Shown here: piece by piece, positions 1 to 8,031 of the stretch
Layout: every line of letters starts with the position of its first letter
Numbering within the stretch: the stretch's first letter is position 1
Assembly: GCF_003843835.1 (NCBI RefSeq)
Contig: NZ_RKQL01000001.1
Coordinates: 496,001-560,000, forward strand
Source: Tibeticola sediminis
GTDB taxonomy: Bacteria; Pseudomonadota; Gammaproteobacteria; Burkholderiales; Burkholderiaceae_C
Length of the DNA stretch: 64,000 nt
Reading direction: 5' to 3'
Notes under the pieces: generated by a model
Databases searched by the model: none
Seen by the model: only the letters and a program-made list of their open reading frames with translations
What the model was told of the DNA's origin: nothing
Translations under genes and position numbers: made by a program

Positions 1-307
1 TTCGATGGTGGCGAGGCTCGCCTCGTCACCCTCTTCCTTGCTCATTTCGTAGAGCTCGGTATTGTCGGCAAGCTCACGTTCGAGATGGTCGAGCGTGACC
101 ACCACGCCCTCGAGGGACTTCTTTTCCTTCGCCAGTTCCTGCGCGCGCTTGGGGTCGTCCCAGACGGTGGGGTCTTCGAGGTAGGCGTTGACGGTTCTCA
201 GGCGTTCGGCTTTGACAGGGTAGTCAAAGATACCCCCGTAGCGCCTGCACGCGGGCGCTCAAGTCGGCCAGTTGCGTGCCGATCTGGTTGATGTGTTCTG
301 CATCCAT
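1..307 (-). CDS. prfB: Peptide chain release factor 2 (N-terminal part, programmed +1 frameshift)
   Basis: RF2 recognises UAA and UGA stop codons and releases the finished peptide from the ribosome. The ATG is at 305-307 and the gene runs off the left edge. The zero frame gives about 27 codons (MDAEHINQIGTQL onward) and ends at an in-frame TGA at 224-226. Reading then resumes in the +1 frame with DYPVKAERL and continues to the window edge. This split is the classic autoregulatory frameshift of bacterial prfB: low RF2 lets the ribosome pause at UGA and shift. It is a real frameshift site, not a sequencing error or pseudogene. Only about 100 residues are visible, so the GGQ catalytic motif lies outside the window. 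Confidence 0.93.
224..237 (-). promoter_or_regulatory. prfB: prfB programmed +1 frameshift signal
   Basis: On the minus strand the sequence reads GGGGGTATCTTTGAC. It has a Shine-Dalgarno-like G-run, a spacer of a few bases and the slippery CTT TGA C. This matches the well known RF2 recoding site, where the internal SD and the UGA codon drive a shift from CUU-UGA to GAC. The reading frame after the shift gives RF2-like sequence. Confidence 0.92.
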
Positions 308-394
308 GCTGGGAATTCCTCGGTGTTCGATGTTCACGGGCGGCGCATCCACGCCGCTGCGGGGTGCGAGCGCACCCGCAAACCCGCGATTTTC

Positions 395-1318
395 TCACGC
401 AAGGAAGGATTCGATCAGCCGTGCGAGTTCTTCGGGCTGGTCGTGGTGCAGCATGTGGCCCGCGTCGGCCACCACCGCGACCCGGCAGTCAGGCACGGCC
501 CGCAGGCGCTCGTGGTACTCGGCCAAGCTGTAGCGCCCCTTCCACCACTGGCTGAGCGAATCCCCGTCGGCCTCGACGGCCAGCACCGGGGCGGTGATGG
601 CGCGATAAATCGCCAGCACCTCCTCGACACGGTAGAGCATGGGATGGGTGATTTTGTGCGCGGCGTCGCCCAGGATGCGCCAGCGGCCCGCCGCGTCCGG
701 CTCGGCCCAATGCTGCGCGAGCCAGGCGGCCTTGTCGGGCGACAGGCGCGGGTTGGTCTTCATGAGGCGGCGCGCGACGGCATCCAGGCTGTCGTAGTCC
801 TTGAGGCGCAGTTCGCCCGCATGCAAGGCGCGCAGTTCGTCGAGCCACTGCGCATAGCGCGCGCCCGCCTGCTCGGGGCGCGTCGCGGGCAAGCCGAAAC
901 CCTCGAGGTTGACCAGGCGGCGGATCCTTGCCGGCCGCACCCCCGCGTAAATCATCGCGACGTTGCCGCCCATGCTGTGACCGATCAGGTCCACGGGTTG
1001 CGCGCCGACAAGCGTGTCGAGCAAGGCATCCAGATCGCCCAGGTAGTCCGCAAAAACGAAGTGGTCGGTGCCCGGTGGCGGCGCGGTGTGGCCAAAGCCC
1101 CGCCAGTCGGGCGCGAGGATGCGTCGCCCACGCATGAAACCGCTCGAGAAGGCGTCGACCATGAACTGCCACGAGGCCGCCACGTCCATCCAGCCGTGCA
1201 CCAGCACCAGAGGCGGCAAGGCCGGGTCGGCCTCGCCATCCGACCAGGAACGGACGTGGTATCGAAGCCCGCGGATCGGGACAAACGCGCTGTGACTGGC
1301 TCGCTGGATTCGGTACAT
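395..1318 (-). CDS. Alpha/beta hydrolase fold protein
   Basis: This is a 307-residue hydrolase of the alpha/beta fold. An oxyanion-hole HGW is near the N terminus (LVLVHGWMDVAASW), the nucleophile elbow is GHSMGG, and the likely catalytic His is in ADAGHMLHHDQPEEL near the C terminus. The substrate cannot be read from sequence; esterases, epoxide hydrolases and dehalogenase-like enzymes share this layout. The ATG at 1318 is preferred over an upstream in-frame start because the residues before it look like non-coding leader and a -10-like AATAAT lies 7 nt upstream. It is divergent from the acyl-CoA synthetase gene, with only 26 bp between the two start codons. Confidence 0.85.
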   Translation of the reverse strand: MYRIQRASHSAFVPIRGLRYHVRSWSDGEADPALPPLVLVHGWMDVAASWQFMVDAFSSGFMRGRRILAPDWRGFGHTAPPPGTDHFVFADYLGDLDALLDTLVGAQPVDLIGHSMGGNVAMIYAGVRPARIRRLVNLEGFGLPATRPEQAGARYAQWLDELRALHAGELRLKDYDSLDAVARRLMKTNPRLSPDKAAWLAQHWAEPDAAGRWRILGDAAHKITHPMLYRVEEVLAIYRAITAPVLAVEADGDSLSQWWKGRYSLAEYHERLRAVPDCRVAVVADAGHMLHHDQPEELARLIESFLA

Positions 1319-1325
1319 TGCGCCG

Positions 1326-1331
1326 ATTATT
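1326..1331 (-). promoter_or_regulatory. -10-like hexamer of a probable leaderless transcript
   Basis: AATAAT on the minus strand lies 7 nt before the ATG of the hydrolase at 1318, with no Shine-Dalgarno between. This is the spacing expected if transcription starts at or next to the start codon. Inferred from spacing only. Confidence 0.4.
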
Positions 1332-1344
1332 GAGGAGACGACCC

Positions 1345-3147
1345 ATGCCGACCCGTCAAGCCCGGGACAGCCGACGACCGCTGGCACACCCCGCCGACGC
1401 CTACGAAACCGTCCATCAGCACTTGCGCTGGCTCGTGCCCGAGCGCTTCAACATCGCACAAGTCTGCTGCCGGCGCTGGGCCGAGCGTGCGGACACTTCC
1501 AATTCAATAGCAATCATCGACCATTCCACGCTGGGACACGGCCAAAAATACACATATTCGGCGCTGCAGGCGGCGGCCGACCGCGTCTCGCATGCGCTGG
1601 TGCGCGCGGGCGTGCGCCGCGGCGACCGGGTGGCGATCGTGATGCCGCAGCGCTTCGAGACGGCCGTGGCCTATCTGTCGGTGCTGCAGCTCGGTGCGGT
1701 GGCGGTGCCGCTGTCGATGCTCTTTGGCCCGGAGGCGCTGCAGTTCCGGCTGCAGCACAGCGACGCGGTACTCGCCCTGTGCGACGCGGCAGCCCTGGGC
1801 GCGCTGCAGGCCGCGCGCGAGCAAACCCCGAACCTGCGCCGCGTCGTGGCAGTCGGGGCCGAGCCGGGCACACCGGGCGTGGACGCGCGGCTCGAAGACT
1901 GGCTCGCCCGACCCGCTGCGCCCTTCCCGCTGGCCGACACTGCGGCCGACGACCCCGCCGTGCTGATCTACACCAGCGGCACCACCGGCGACCCCAAGGG
2001 CGCGCTGATTCCGCACCGCGCCCTCATTGGCAACTTGACCGGCTTCGTCTGCAGCCAGAACTGGTTTGGCTTCGACGGCGTGCACAACGCCGCGAGCGAT
2101 GCGGTGTTCTGGAGCCCCGCCGACTGGGCCTGGACCGGCGGCCTGATGGACGCGCTCCTGCCCACGCTCTACTTTGGCCGGCCCATCGTCGCCTGTCGCG
2201 AGCGTTTCAGCCCGGAACTGGCCTTCGACCTCCTGCAAACCCACGGCGTCACCCACAGCTTTTTGTTCCCCACCGCGCTCAAGGCGATGATGAAGGCCGT
2301 GCCCGAGCCCCGCGCGCGCTTCCGCCTGCGCCTGCAAGCCCTCATGAGCGCGGGCGAGGCCGTGGGCGAGGCCGTCTACGCCTGGTGCCGCGACGCGCTG
2401 GGTGTGGCGCCCAACGAAATGTTCGGCCAGACGGAAATCAACTACATCGTCGGCAACTGCCAGGCGCTGTGGCCCGCCAAGCCCGGCAGCATGGGCCGGC
2501 CCTACCCCGGCCACCGGGTGGCGGTGATCGACGAAGCGGGCGTCGAATGCCCGCTGGGGGTGATCGGCGAGGTGGCGGTGCACCGCCGCGACCGCCATGG
2601 CGACCCCGACCCGGTGTTCTTCCTCGGCTATTGGAAGAACGAGGCGGCCACCCGCGCCAAATTCACCGGTGACCCTTCCGACAGTTGGTGCCGCACCGGC
2701 GACCTGGCGCTGCGCGACGCGGACGGCTACTTGTGGTACCAGGGCCGCGCCGACGACATGTTCAAGTCCGCGGGCTACCGCATCGGCCCCGGCGAAATCG
2801 AAAACTGCCTGCTGCGCCACCCGGCCGTCGCCAACGCCGCCGTGGTGCCCAAGCCCGACCCCGAGCGCGGCGCGCTGGTCAAGGCCTATGTCGTGTTGAC
2901 TCCTGAATTCAGAGCACGACGTGACCAATTCACGCCGGGAAGCGCCGCATTCGATGCCCAACTGTGCCGGGAACTGCAAGCCCATGTACGCGGCCGGCTC
3001 GCACCCTACGAGTACCCCAAGGAAATCGAATTCATCGACCAGCTGCCCATGACCACCACCGGCAAGGTGCAGCGCCGCGTGCTGCGTCTGCAAGAAGAAG
3101 CCCGCGCCCGGGCAGCCGCCGAGAGCGCGGCCCGGGCACCGCGCTGA
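1345..3147 (+). CDS. AMP-forming acyl-CoA synthetase
   Basis: This is a 600-residue ANL-superfamily enzyme that activates a carboxylic acid to acyl-AMP and then acyl-CoA. The phosphate-binding motif is YTSGTTGDPKG; then come MSAGEAVGEAVYAW, FGQTE (A5) and the hinge motif GYRIGPGEIEN. A PMTTTGKVQRR C terminus carries the catalytic Lys. It resembles the acetyl/medium-chain group, but chain length cannot be assigned. The ATG at 1345 has GAGGAG at 1331-1336. Two copies of a dispersed repeat lie inside the gene: 1501-1560 codes for residues 53-72 (NSIAIIDHSTLG onward), and 2905-2944 adds residues before the C-terminal domain. Both keep the same reading frame. Base composition is lower in GC there than in the rest of the gene. 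Confidence 0.9.
   Translation: MPTRQARDSRRPLAHPADAYETVHQHLRWLVPERFNIAQVCCRRWAERADTSNSIAIIDHSTLGHGQKYTYSALQAAADRVSHALVRAGVRRGDRVAIVMPQRFETAVAYLSVLQLGAVAVPLSMLFGPEALQFRLQHSDAVLALCDAAALGALQAAREQTPNLRRVVAVGAEPGTPGVDARLEDWLARPAAPFPLADTAADDPAVLIYTSGTTGDPKGALIPHRALIGNLTGFVCSQNWFGFDGVHNAASDAVFWSPADWAWTGGLMDALLPTLYFGRPIVACRERFSPELAFDLLQTHGVTHSFLFPTALKAMMKAVPEPRARFRLRLQALMSAGEAVGEAVYAWCRDALGVAPNEMFGQTEINYIVGNCQALWPAKPGSMGRPYPGHRVAVIDEAGVECPLGVIGEVAVHRRDRHGDPDPVFFLGYWKNEAATRAKFTGDPSDSWCRTGDLALRDADGYLWYQGRADDMFKSAGYRIGPGEIENCLLRHPAVANAAVVPKPDPERGALVKAYVVLTPEFRARRDQFTPGSAAFDAQLCRELQAHVRGRLAPYEYPKEIEFIDQLPMTTTGKVQRRVLRLQEEARARAAAESAARAPR
1501..1560 (+). repeat. Coding short repeat (family 2), sense copy
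   Basis: This is a 60 bp AT-richer patch that runs AATTCAATAGCAATCATCGA, then CCATTCCACGCTGGGA, then CGGCCAAAAATA. Nearly the same string occurs in reverse complement at 35491-35560 and in weaker forms at about eight other places in this window. Here it lies wholly inside the acyl-CoA synthetase gene and is translated without a stop. Confidence 0.85.
2905..2944 (+). repeat. Coding short repeat (family 2), partial sense copy
   Basis: GAATTCAGAGCACGACGTGA followed by CCAATTCACGCCGGGAAGCG aligns with the first two thirds of the copy at 1501. It is in the same gene and read in the same codon frame. The translation EFRARRDQFTPG parallels NSIAIIDHSTLG of the first copy. Confidence 0.65.
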
Positions 3148-3208
3148 GCGCGCACGCCTCCTCCCCCATAAACTTCACTCGTTCCTCTACAACCCCACGC
3201 ACCACCTC

Positions 3209-4264
3209 ATGCAAACCGTCCGCCTCGGCCAAAGCGACCTTCACGTCACCCCCATCTGCCTGGGTACCATGACCTTCGGTGAGCAAGTCACCGAAACCGA
3301 TGCCCACGCCATCCTCGACCGCGCCGTCGAGCGCGGCATCAACTTCATCGACACGGCCGAGATGTACGCCGTGCCGGCCCGCGCCGAAACCTATGGCGCG
3401 ACCGAATCCATCATCGGCCGCTGGTTCGCCCAGCGCCCCGGTATGCGGCAGCGGGTGGTGTTGGCCAGCAAAGTGGCGGGCCCATCGCGCGGCATGCCCT
3501 GGATCCGCGAAGGCAGCGGCATGACCGGCGCCGACATCATCGCCTCGTGCGAGGCGAGCTTGCGGCGGCTGCAAACCGACGTGATCGACCTCTACCAGAT
3601 CCACTGGCCCGAGCGCCATGTGCCGGCGTTTGGCATCCTCGCCTACGACCCGAGCAAGGAAAAATCCGTCACCCCGATCCGCGAGCAGCTCGAAGCCCTC
3701 GCCACGCTGGTGCGCGCGGGCAAGGTCCGCGCCGTCGGCCTGTCGAACGAAACCCCCTACGGCGTGCACGAGTTCGTGCGCTTGGCCGAAGAACATGGCC
3801 TACCGCGCGTGGTGAGCGTGCAAAACCCGTATTGCCTCATCAACCGCAGCTATGAGAACGGGCTGGACGAAACCTGCCACCGGCTCGAAGTCTCGCTCTT
3901 GGCGTACTCGCCGCTGGGCTTTGGGCTTCTGACCGGCAAGTACGACGACCGCGGCATCGACACCGACGCTTCGGTCGGCCGCATGGCGAAGTTCGACAGC
4001 ATGAAAAAGCAGCGCTGGGGCCGCCCCGAGGCGCTGGAAGCGGCGCGGCGCTACAACGCGCTGGCCCGCGCGCACGGCCTCACGCCCACGCAGCTCGCGC
4101 TGGCCTTTTGCTACGACAACTGGCGCGTGGCCAGCACCATCATCGGCGTGACCTCGCTGGCCCAGCTCGACGAAGACCTCGATGCCTGGGGCACCCAGCT
4201 CAGCCCCGAACTGCGCGCCGAGATCGACCGCATCCGCTGGGCGCTGCGCGACCCGGCTCAATGA
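3209..4264 (+). CDS. tas: Tas-type NADP(H)-dependent aldo/keto reductase
   Basis: This 351-residue TIM-barrel oxidoreductase closely follows the E. coli Tas pattern. The N terminus has LGTMTFGEQVTETDAH, the catalytic Asp/Tyr pair is in DTAEMY, and the typical ASKVAGPSR, LYQIHWP, VGLSNETPYGV and VQNPYCLINRS blocks follow. Members reduce aldehydes or ketones with NADPH; the true substrate of Tas is not settled. The ATG at 3209 gives the usual N terminus MQTVRLGQSDL. It is followed by ybaK after 16 bp on the same strand, so the two may be cotranscribed. Confidence 0.9.
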   Translation: MQTVRLGQSDLHVTPICLGTMTFGEQVTETDAHAILDRAVERGINFIDTAEMYAVPARAETYGATESIIGRWFAQRPGMRQRVVLASKVAGPSRGMPWIREGSGMTGADIIASCEASLRRLQTDVIDLYQIHWPERHVPAFGILAYDPSKEKSVTPIREQLEALATLVRAGKVRAVGLSNETPYGVHEFVRLAEEHGLPRVVSVQNPYCLINRSYENGLDETCHRLEVSLLAYSPLGFGLLTGKYDDRGIDTDASVGRMAKFDSMKKQRWGRPEALEAARRYNALARAHGLTPTQLALAFCYDNWRVASTIIGVTSLAQLDEDLDAWGTQLSPELRAEIDRIRWALRDPAQ

Positions 4265-4280
4265 GACCAAGCCCCAGCCG

Positions 4281-4775
4281 ATGGCCAAGAAGACCCATGT
4301 GAGCGAAACCCCGGCCACCGCCTGGCTCAAGGCGCAGGGCGTCGCCTACACCGGGCATCCGTACGACTACGTGGACAAGGGCGGCGCGCTGCACAGCGCG
4401 GCCGCGCTCGGCTGGGACCCGCACGCGGTGGTCAAGACGCTGGTGATGCAGGACCAGGACGCGCGGCCGCTCCTGATCCTCATGCACGGCGACCGGCAGG
4501 TGTCGACCAAAGCGCTGGCGCGGCAAATCGGCGCGAAATCGGTCGAGCCCTGCGCCCCCGAGGTGGCCCAGCGCCACAGCGGCTACCTCGTCGGCGGCAC
4601 CTCGCCCTTTGGCACGCGCCGCGCCATGCCGGTCTACATCGAGGCGAGCATCCTCACGCTACCCAAAATCCTCATCAACGGCGGACGACGCGGCTTTCTC
4701 GTCGGCATAGCCCCCCGGGTCTGCACAGAGCAGCTCGGTGCCCAGCCGGTCGAGTGCGCGCTCGCCGACGGTTAG
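4281..4775 (+). CDS. ybaK: Cys-tRNA(Pro)/Cys-tRNA(Cys) deacylase YbaK/EbsC
   Basis: This is a 164-residue trans-editing protein that hydrolyses mischarged aminoacyl-tRNA, mainly Cys-tRNA(Pro). It matches the YbaK family over its whole length: the N-terminal ATAWLKAQGVAYTGHPYDY, VVKTLVMQD with the conserved Lys, and GGTSPFGTRRAMPVYIE followed by the INGGRRGFLVGI block. The ATG at 4281 was chosen because MAKKTHVSETPA is the family N terminus and an upstream extension would overlap the preceding gene. A 63 bp gap separates it from plsY. Confidence 0.92.
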   Translation: MAKKTHVSETPATAWLKAQGVAYTGHPYDYVDKGGALHSAAALGWDPHAVVKTLVMQDQDARPLLILMHGDRQVSTKALARQIGAKSVEPCAPEVAQRHSGYLVGGTSPFGTRRAMPVYIEASILTLPKILINGGRRGFLVGIAPRVCTEQLGAQPVECALADG

Positions 4776-4838
4776 GGGAAGGCGGGTCGTTGAATAATCG
4801 GCCGTTGCACCCGTTGTTCCACGCCTGAGGAGTCGTTC

Positions 4839-5468
4839 TTGAGCTCGGTTTATTCCTTCGTCGCCATCCTGGCCGCTTACCTCATCGGTTCGTTGAGTTT
4901 CGCGGTCATCGTCAGTCGGGCCATGGGCCTGGCCGACCCCCGCACCTTTGGCAGCGGCAACCCCGGTGCGACCAACGTGCTGCGCTCGGGCTCGAAGAAG
5001 GCCGCCGTGCTCACGCTGCTGCTCGATGCGGCCAAGGGCTGGCTGCCGGTGGTGGCCGTGGCCTCGCTGGGCGCGCCCTACGGGCTGGGTACAGGCACGG
5101 TGGCGCTGGTGGGGCTGGCGGCGTTCCTGGGCCATCTGTACCCGGTGTTCTTCGGCTTCCAAGGCGGCAAGGGCGTGGCCACCGCCGCCGGCGTGCTGCT
5201 GGCCCTGCAACCGTGGCTGGGCGCGGCGACGCTGCTGACCTGGATCCTCATCGCCGGCTTTTTTCGCTATTCGTCGCTGGCCTCCATCGTGGCCGCCGTG
5301 TTCGCGCCGCTGTTCTATCTCTTGGGCGACGGGCGCGTCTGGACGGCAGAACCCGCCACGAGCCTGGCCATCTCGGCCATGACGCTGCTGTTGCTTTGGC
5401 GCCACCGCGAGAACATCCGCCGGCTGGTCCAGGGCACGGAAAGCCGCATCGGCAGCAAAGGACGCTGA
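4839..5468 (+). CDS. plsY: Glycerol-3-phosphate acyltransferase PlsY
   Basis: PlsY transfers an acyl group from acyl-phosphate to glycerol-3-phosphate, the first step of membrane phospholipid synthesis, at the inner membrane. The 209-residue protein has about five hydrophobic segments and the three conserved loops of the family: FGSGNPGATNVLRSG, the GHLYPVFFGFQGGKGVATA block and the WRHRENIRRL C-terminal block. The start is TTG at 4839 with GAGGAG seven bases upstream; no ATG gives the complete first helix. Confidence 0.93.
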   Translation: MSSVYSFVAILAAYLIGSLSFAVIVSRAMGLADPRTFGSGNPGATNVLRSGSKKAAVLTLLLDAAKGWLPVVAVASLGAPYGLGTGTVALVGLAAFLGHLYPVFFGFQGGKGVATAAGVLLALQPWLGAATLLTWILIAGFFRYSSLASIVAAVFAPLFYLLGDGRVWTAEPATSLAISAMTLLLLWRHRENIRRLVQGTESRIGSKGR

Positions 5469-5518
5469 TACGATGGCAACAACCGTTTCCATGGTGGCCC
5501 AACCACCCGCCGTTACCC

Positions 5519-7447
5519 ATGACGACCACCAAGGCTGAGCAACTGCGTATCGCTGGGCAACTGCCCAGCCCCAAGGGCGTCGCACTGGCGATCATGGAAG
5601 TCTGCAGCCGGGACGACGCCACGCTCGAAGAAGTCGCGCGCATCGTGCAGACGGACCCCGCCCTCTCGAGCCGGCTGCTGCGCAAGGCAAACGCCGCCGG
5701 CCAGGGCGGACGGGCGGTCGCTTCGGTCAAAGACGCGGTCATGCGGCTCGGCATGAACACGGTGCGGCTGCTCGCCATGAGTTTTTCACTGGTCGACCAG
5801 CACGCCTGCGGGCCCTGCCCTGCCTTCGACTACGGCGCCTTCTGGTCGCACAGCCTCCTCCTGGGCGTCTCGGCCCAGGAACTGTGCAAGGTCGTGCGCG
5901 TCACGACGCCCGACGACCTCTTCGCCTGTGGGCTGCTCGCGCGCATCGGTGAACTCGCGCTCGCCACCATCTACCCGCAGGAATACGCGGGTGTGCTGCA
6001 ACAAAAGCTTTCGACAGAGGCCTTGCTCGAAGCCGAGCGCCAGGCGCTGCACACGGACCATCTCGAATTCACCGCCGTCATCCTCGAAGACTGCGGCATT
6101 CCCAAGGCTTTGGCCGAACCGGTCGTCTTTCATGAACGACCCGAAGCCTCGGGCTTCCGCGAGGGTTCACGGCCCTATCAGTTGCTGCAGCTCTTGGTGC
6201 TCGCGCGGCGCATGGCCGATTTGGGCTGCGCGCCCGAAGCCGAGCGACACGCCAAAGTCGGCGAGCTGATGCGCATGGGCGGCCAGATCGGGCTGGACGC
6301 ACAGGCTTTTGGCGCCCTCTTCGACGGTGCAGTCGCGCAATGGCACAGCTGGGGCGAGCTGCTGCGCATCCCGACCGAAACGCTACCCGACTTCGAACGC
6401 CTGACCGAAACCCCGCCTCAACCGGCCACGCCCGCCACGCCCGATGCGCAAGCGCCGCTCCATGTGCTGGTCGCGATGGGCGATGCCCGCGCGCGGGCAG
6501 CCATCGTCGCAACCCTGAGCCATGATCTCGGATGCCACGTGACCCAGGCGGGAACCGGCGGCGAGGCGCTCACCCGGGCGCTGCAGGAAACGCCGGATGT
6601 GCTCATGCTCGAGCGCTTGTTGCCCGAGATGGACGGGGTCGAGGTCTGCCGCGCCCTGCGTGCCACCGAATGGGGCCGCAGCATCTACGTCATCATGATG
6701 GTCGAGTCGGACGACCCGGACCGGGTCGAGGAAGCCCTGGAAGCCGGTGCCGACGACTATCTCCCCCAACCGCTGCACGACCGCTTACTTCACGCCCGCA
6801 TCCGCGCAGCCCGCCACCACCAACAACTGCGCACCGCCTGGCGAGACGATCGGGCGCAGCTGCGGCAGTTCATGGCCGAACTGGCGCTGTCGAACCGACG
6901 GCTCGAGCATGCCGCGATGACCGACCTGCTCACCGGGCTGCCCAACCGGCGCGCTGGCTTGCAGGCGCTGGAACAGGCCTGGAGCGCCTCGACCCGGACC
7001 GGCCAGCCGTTGGCGGCGCTGATGATCGACATCGACCACTTCAAATCCATCAATGACCGTTATGGCCATGCGGGCGGAGACGTGGTGTTGCAGTCGGTCG
7101 CCAAGACCCTCTTGTCGGCGGCGCGTCGCCACGACACGGTTTGCCGCCTCGGCGGCGAAGAGTTTTTGCTGGTCTGCCACGACGCCGACCTGCGCGCCGC
7201 CATCCTGGCCGCGCGCCGGGTGCAGCAAACCGTGCGCAGCCATCCGCCCCAGTTCGACGGGAAGACCGTCCCGATCAGTGTCAGCATCGGCATCGCCGTG
7301 CGCGAGCCGCAGATGGCCGACGCAGACGCCTTGATTCGCGCCGCCGACCAAGCGCTCTACGCCGCCAAGCACGACGGCCGAGACCGAATCTTCGTTTCTG
7401 CCGCCGGCAAGGTGCTCGGCGTCCCGTCGGCCCACAACGCCCCTTGA
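5519..7447 (+). CDS. HDOD - receiver-like - GGDEF signalling protein (diguanylate cyclase)
   Basis: This 642-residue three-domain protein has an N-terminal HDOD domain (about residues 10-230, with VARIVQTDPALSSRLLRKAN). A receiver-like domain follows (about 315-435), then a GGDEF domain (about 460-630). The cyclase site is intact as GGEEF at residues 545-549, preceded by RRHD, which fits the RxxD inhibitory site five residues upstream. It should therefore make cyclic di-GMP and be product-inhibited. The receiver looks degenerate: the phospho-acceptor position reads MLERLLPEMDG, with Glu365 in place of Asp, and the later conserved Lys-Pro is Gln-Pro. The ATG at 5519 begins MTTTKAEQLR. It is 50 bp after plsY and convergent with yajQ. 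Confidence 0.88.
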   Translation: MTTTKAEQLRIAGQLPSPKGVALAIMEVCSRDDATLEEVARIVQTDPALSSRLLRKANAAGQGGRAVASVKDAVMRLGMNTVRLLAMSFSLVDQHACGPCPAFDYGAFWSHSLLLGVSAQELCKVVRVTTPDDLFACGLLARIGELALATIYPQEYAGVLQQKLSTEALLEAERQALHTDHLEFTAVILEDCGIPKALAEPVVFHERPEASGFREGSRPYQLLQLLVLARRMADLGCAPEAERHAKVGELMRMGGQIGLDAQAFGALFDGAVAQWHSWGELLRIPTETLPDFERLTETPPQPATPATPDAQAPLHVLVAMGDARARAAIVATLSHDLGCHVTQAGTGGEALTRALQETPDVLMLERLLPEMDGVEVCRALRATEWGRSIYVIMMVESDDPDRVEEALEAGADDYLPQPLHDRLLHARIRAARHHQQLRTAWRDDRAQLRQFMAELALSNRRLEHAAMTDLLTGLPNRRAGLQALEQAWSASTRTGQPLAALMIDIDHFKSINDRYGHAGGDVVLQSVAKTLLSAARRHDTVCRLGGEEFLLVCHDADLRAAILAARRVQQTVRSHPPQFDGKTVPISVSIGIAVREPQMADADALIRAADQALYAAKHDGRDRIFVSAAGKVLGVPSAHNAP

Positions 7448-7453
7448 GGACGC

Positions 7454-7498
7454 GGGGCCACGCTGCGGCGCGCGGGGGGCGGGGTTCAGCGTTGCCCC
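7454..7498. repeat. Short core-less form of the terminal-inverted-repeat element (family 1)
   Basis: GGGGCCACGCTG at the left and TTCAGCGTTGCCCC at the right form an imperfect inverted repeat around a G-rich centre. The arms match the ends of the full 161 bp elements elsewhere in the window. It fills the gap between the convergent 3' ends of the GGDEF gene and yajQ and could act as a hairpin terminator. Confidence 0.6.
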
Positions 7499-7504
7499 TG
7501 AGCT

Positions 7505-7990
7505 TCAGTCGCGGAAGTTGTTGAAGCTCAGCGGCAGGTCGGCCATTTCTTTGCGCAGCAGGGCCATGACCGCTTGCAAGTCGTCGCGCTTGGCGCCCGA
7601 GACGCGCAGCTTGTCTTCCTGAATCGCCGCCTGCACCTTGAGCTTGCTGTCTTTGATGAGGCGCTGCATTTTCTTGGCGTCCTCGGTGGCGATGCCGCTG
7701 CGCACCTTGATGACTTGCTTGACCTTGTCGCCACCGATTTTCTGCACCGGGCCTTTGTCCAGGAAGCGCACATCGACGCCGCGCTTGGTCATCTTGTTGC
7801 GCAGGATGTCCTCCACCTGGGCGAGTTGAAACTCGGCGTCGCCGTACAGGGTGATTTCCTTGTCTTTGAGCTCGATCGCCGCGGCCGTCCCCTTGAAATC
7901 GAAACGGGTGGCGATCTCTTTGGCCGTGTTGTCGACGGCGTTACGAACTTCGACCATGTCAGGGTCGCAAACGGTATCAAACGAGGGCAT
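7505..7990 (-). CDS. yajQ: YajQ family nucleotide-binding protein
   Basis: This 161-residue protein of the YajQ/UPF0234 family is known to bind nucleotides; some homologues in xanthomonads are cyclic di-GMP effectors. The whole family signature is present: [37 protein letters not shown], and a C terminus ending [10 protein letters not shown]. It is convergent with the diguanylate cyclase gene and divergent from murB, with 41 bp between the start codons. Sitting next to a c-di-GMP synthase is suggestive of a link, but that is inference. Confidence 0.93.
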   Translation of the reverse strand: MPSFDTVCDPDMVEVRNAVDNTAKEIATRFDFKGTAAAIELKDKEITLYGDAEFQLAQVEDILRNKMTKRGVDVRFLDKGPVQKIGGDKVKQVIKVRSGIATEDAKKMQRLIKDSKLKVQAAIQEDKLRVSGAKRDDLQAVMALLRKEMADLPLSFNNFRD

Positions 7991-8019
7991 AGCGATCTCA
8001 GAGCGTGGAATGCGAATGC

Positions 8020-8025
8020 GACAAT
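8020..8025 (+). promoter_or_regulatory. -10-like hexamer of a probable leaderless murB transcript
   Basis: GACAAT is followed by TCTCCC and then the murB ATG at 8032. The 15-base string GACAATTCTCCCATG recurs exactly at slyD (41319-41333). There is no Shine-Dalgarno, and a spacing of six fits initiation at the A of ATG. Confidence 0.45.
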
Positions 8026-8031
8026 TCTCCC

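Noticed and set aside
224-226. Frameshift or nonsense mutation in prfB
   Set aside because: The flanking sequence is the standard RF2 programmed frameshift site.
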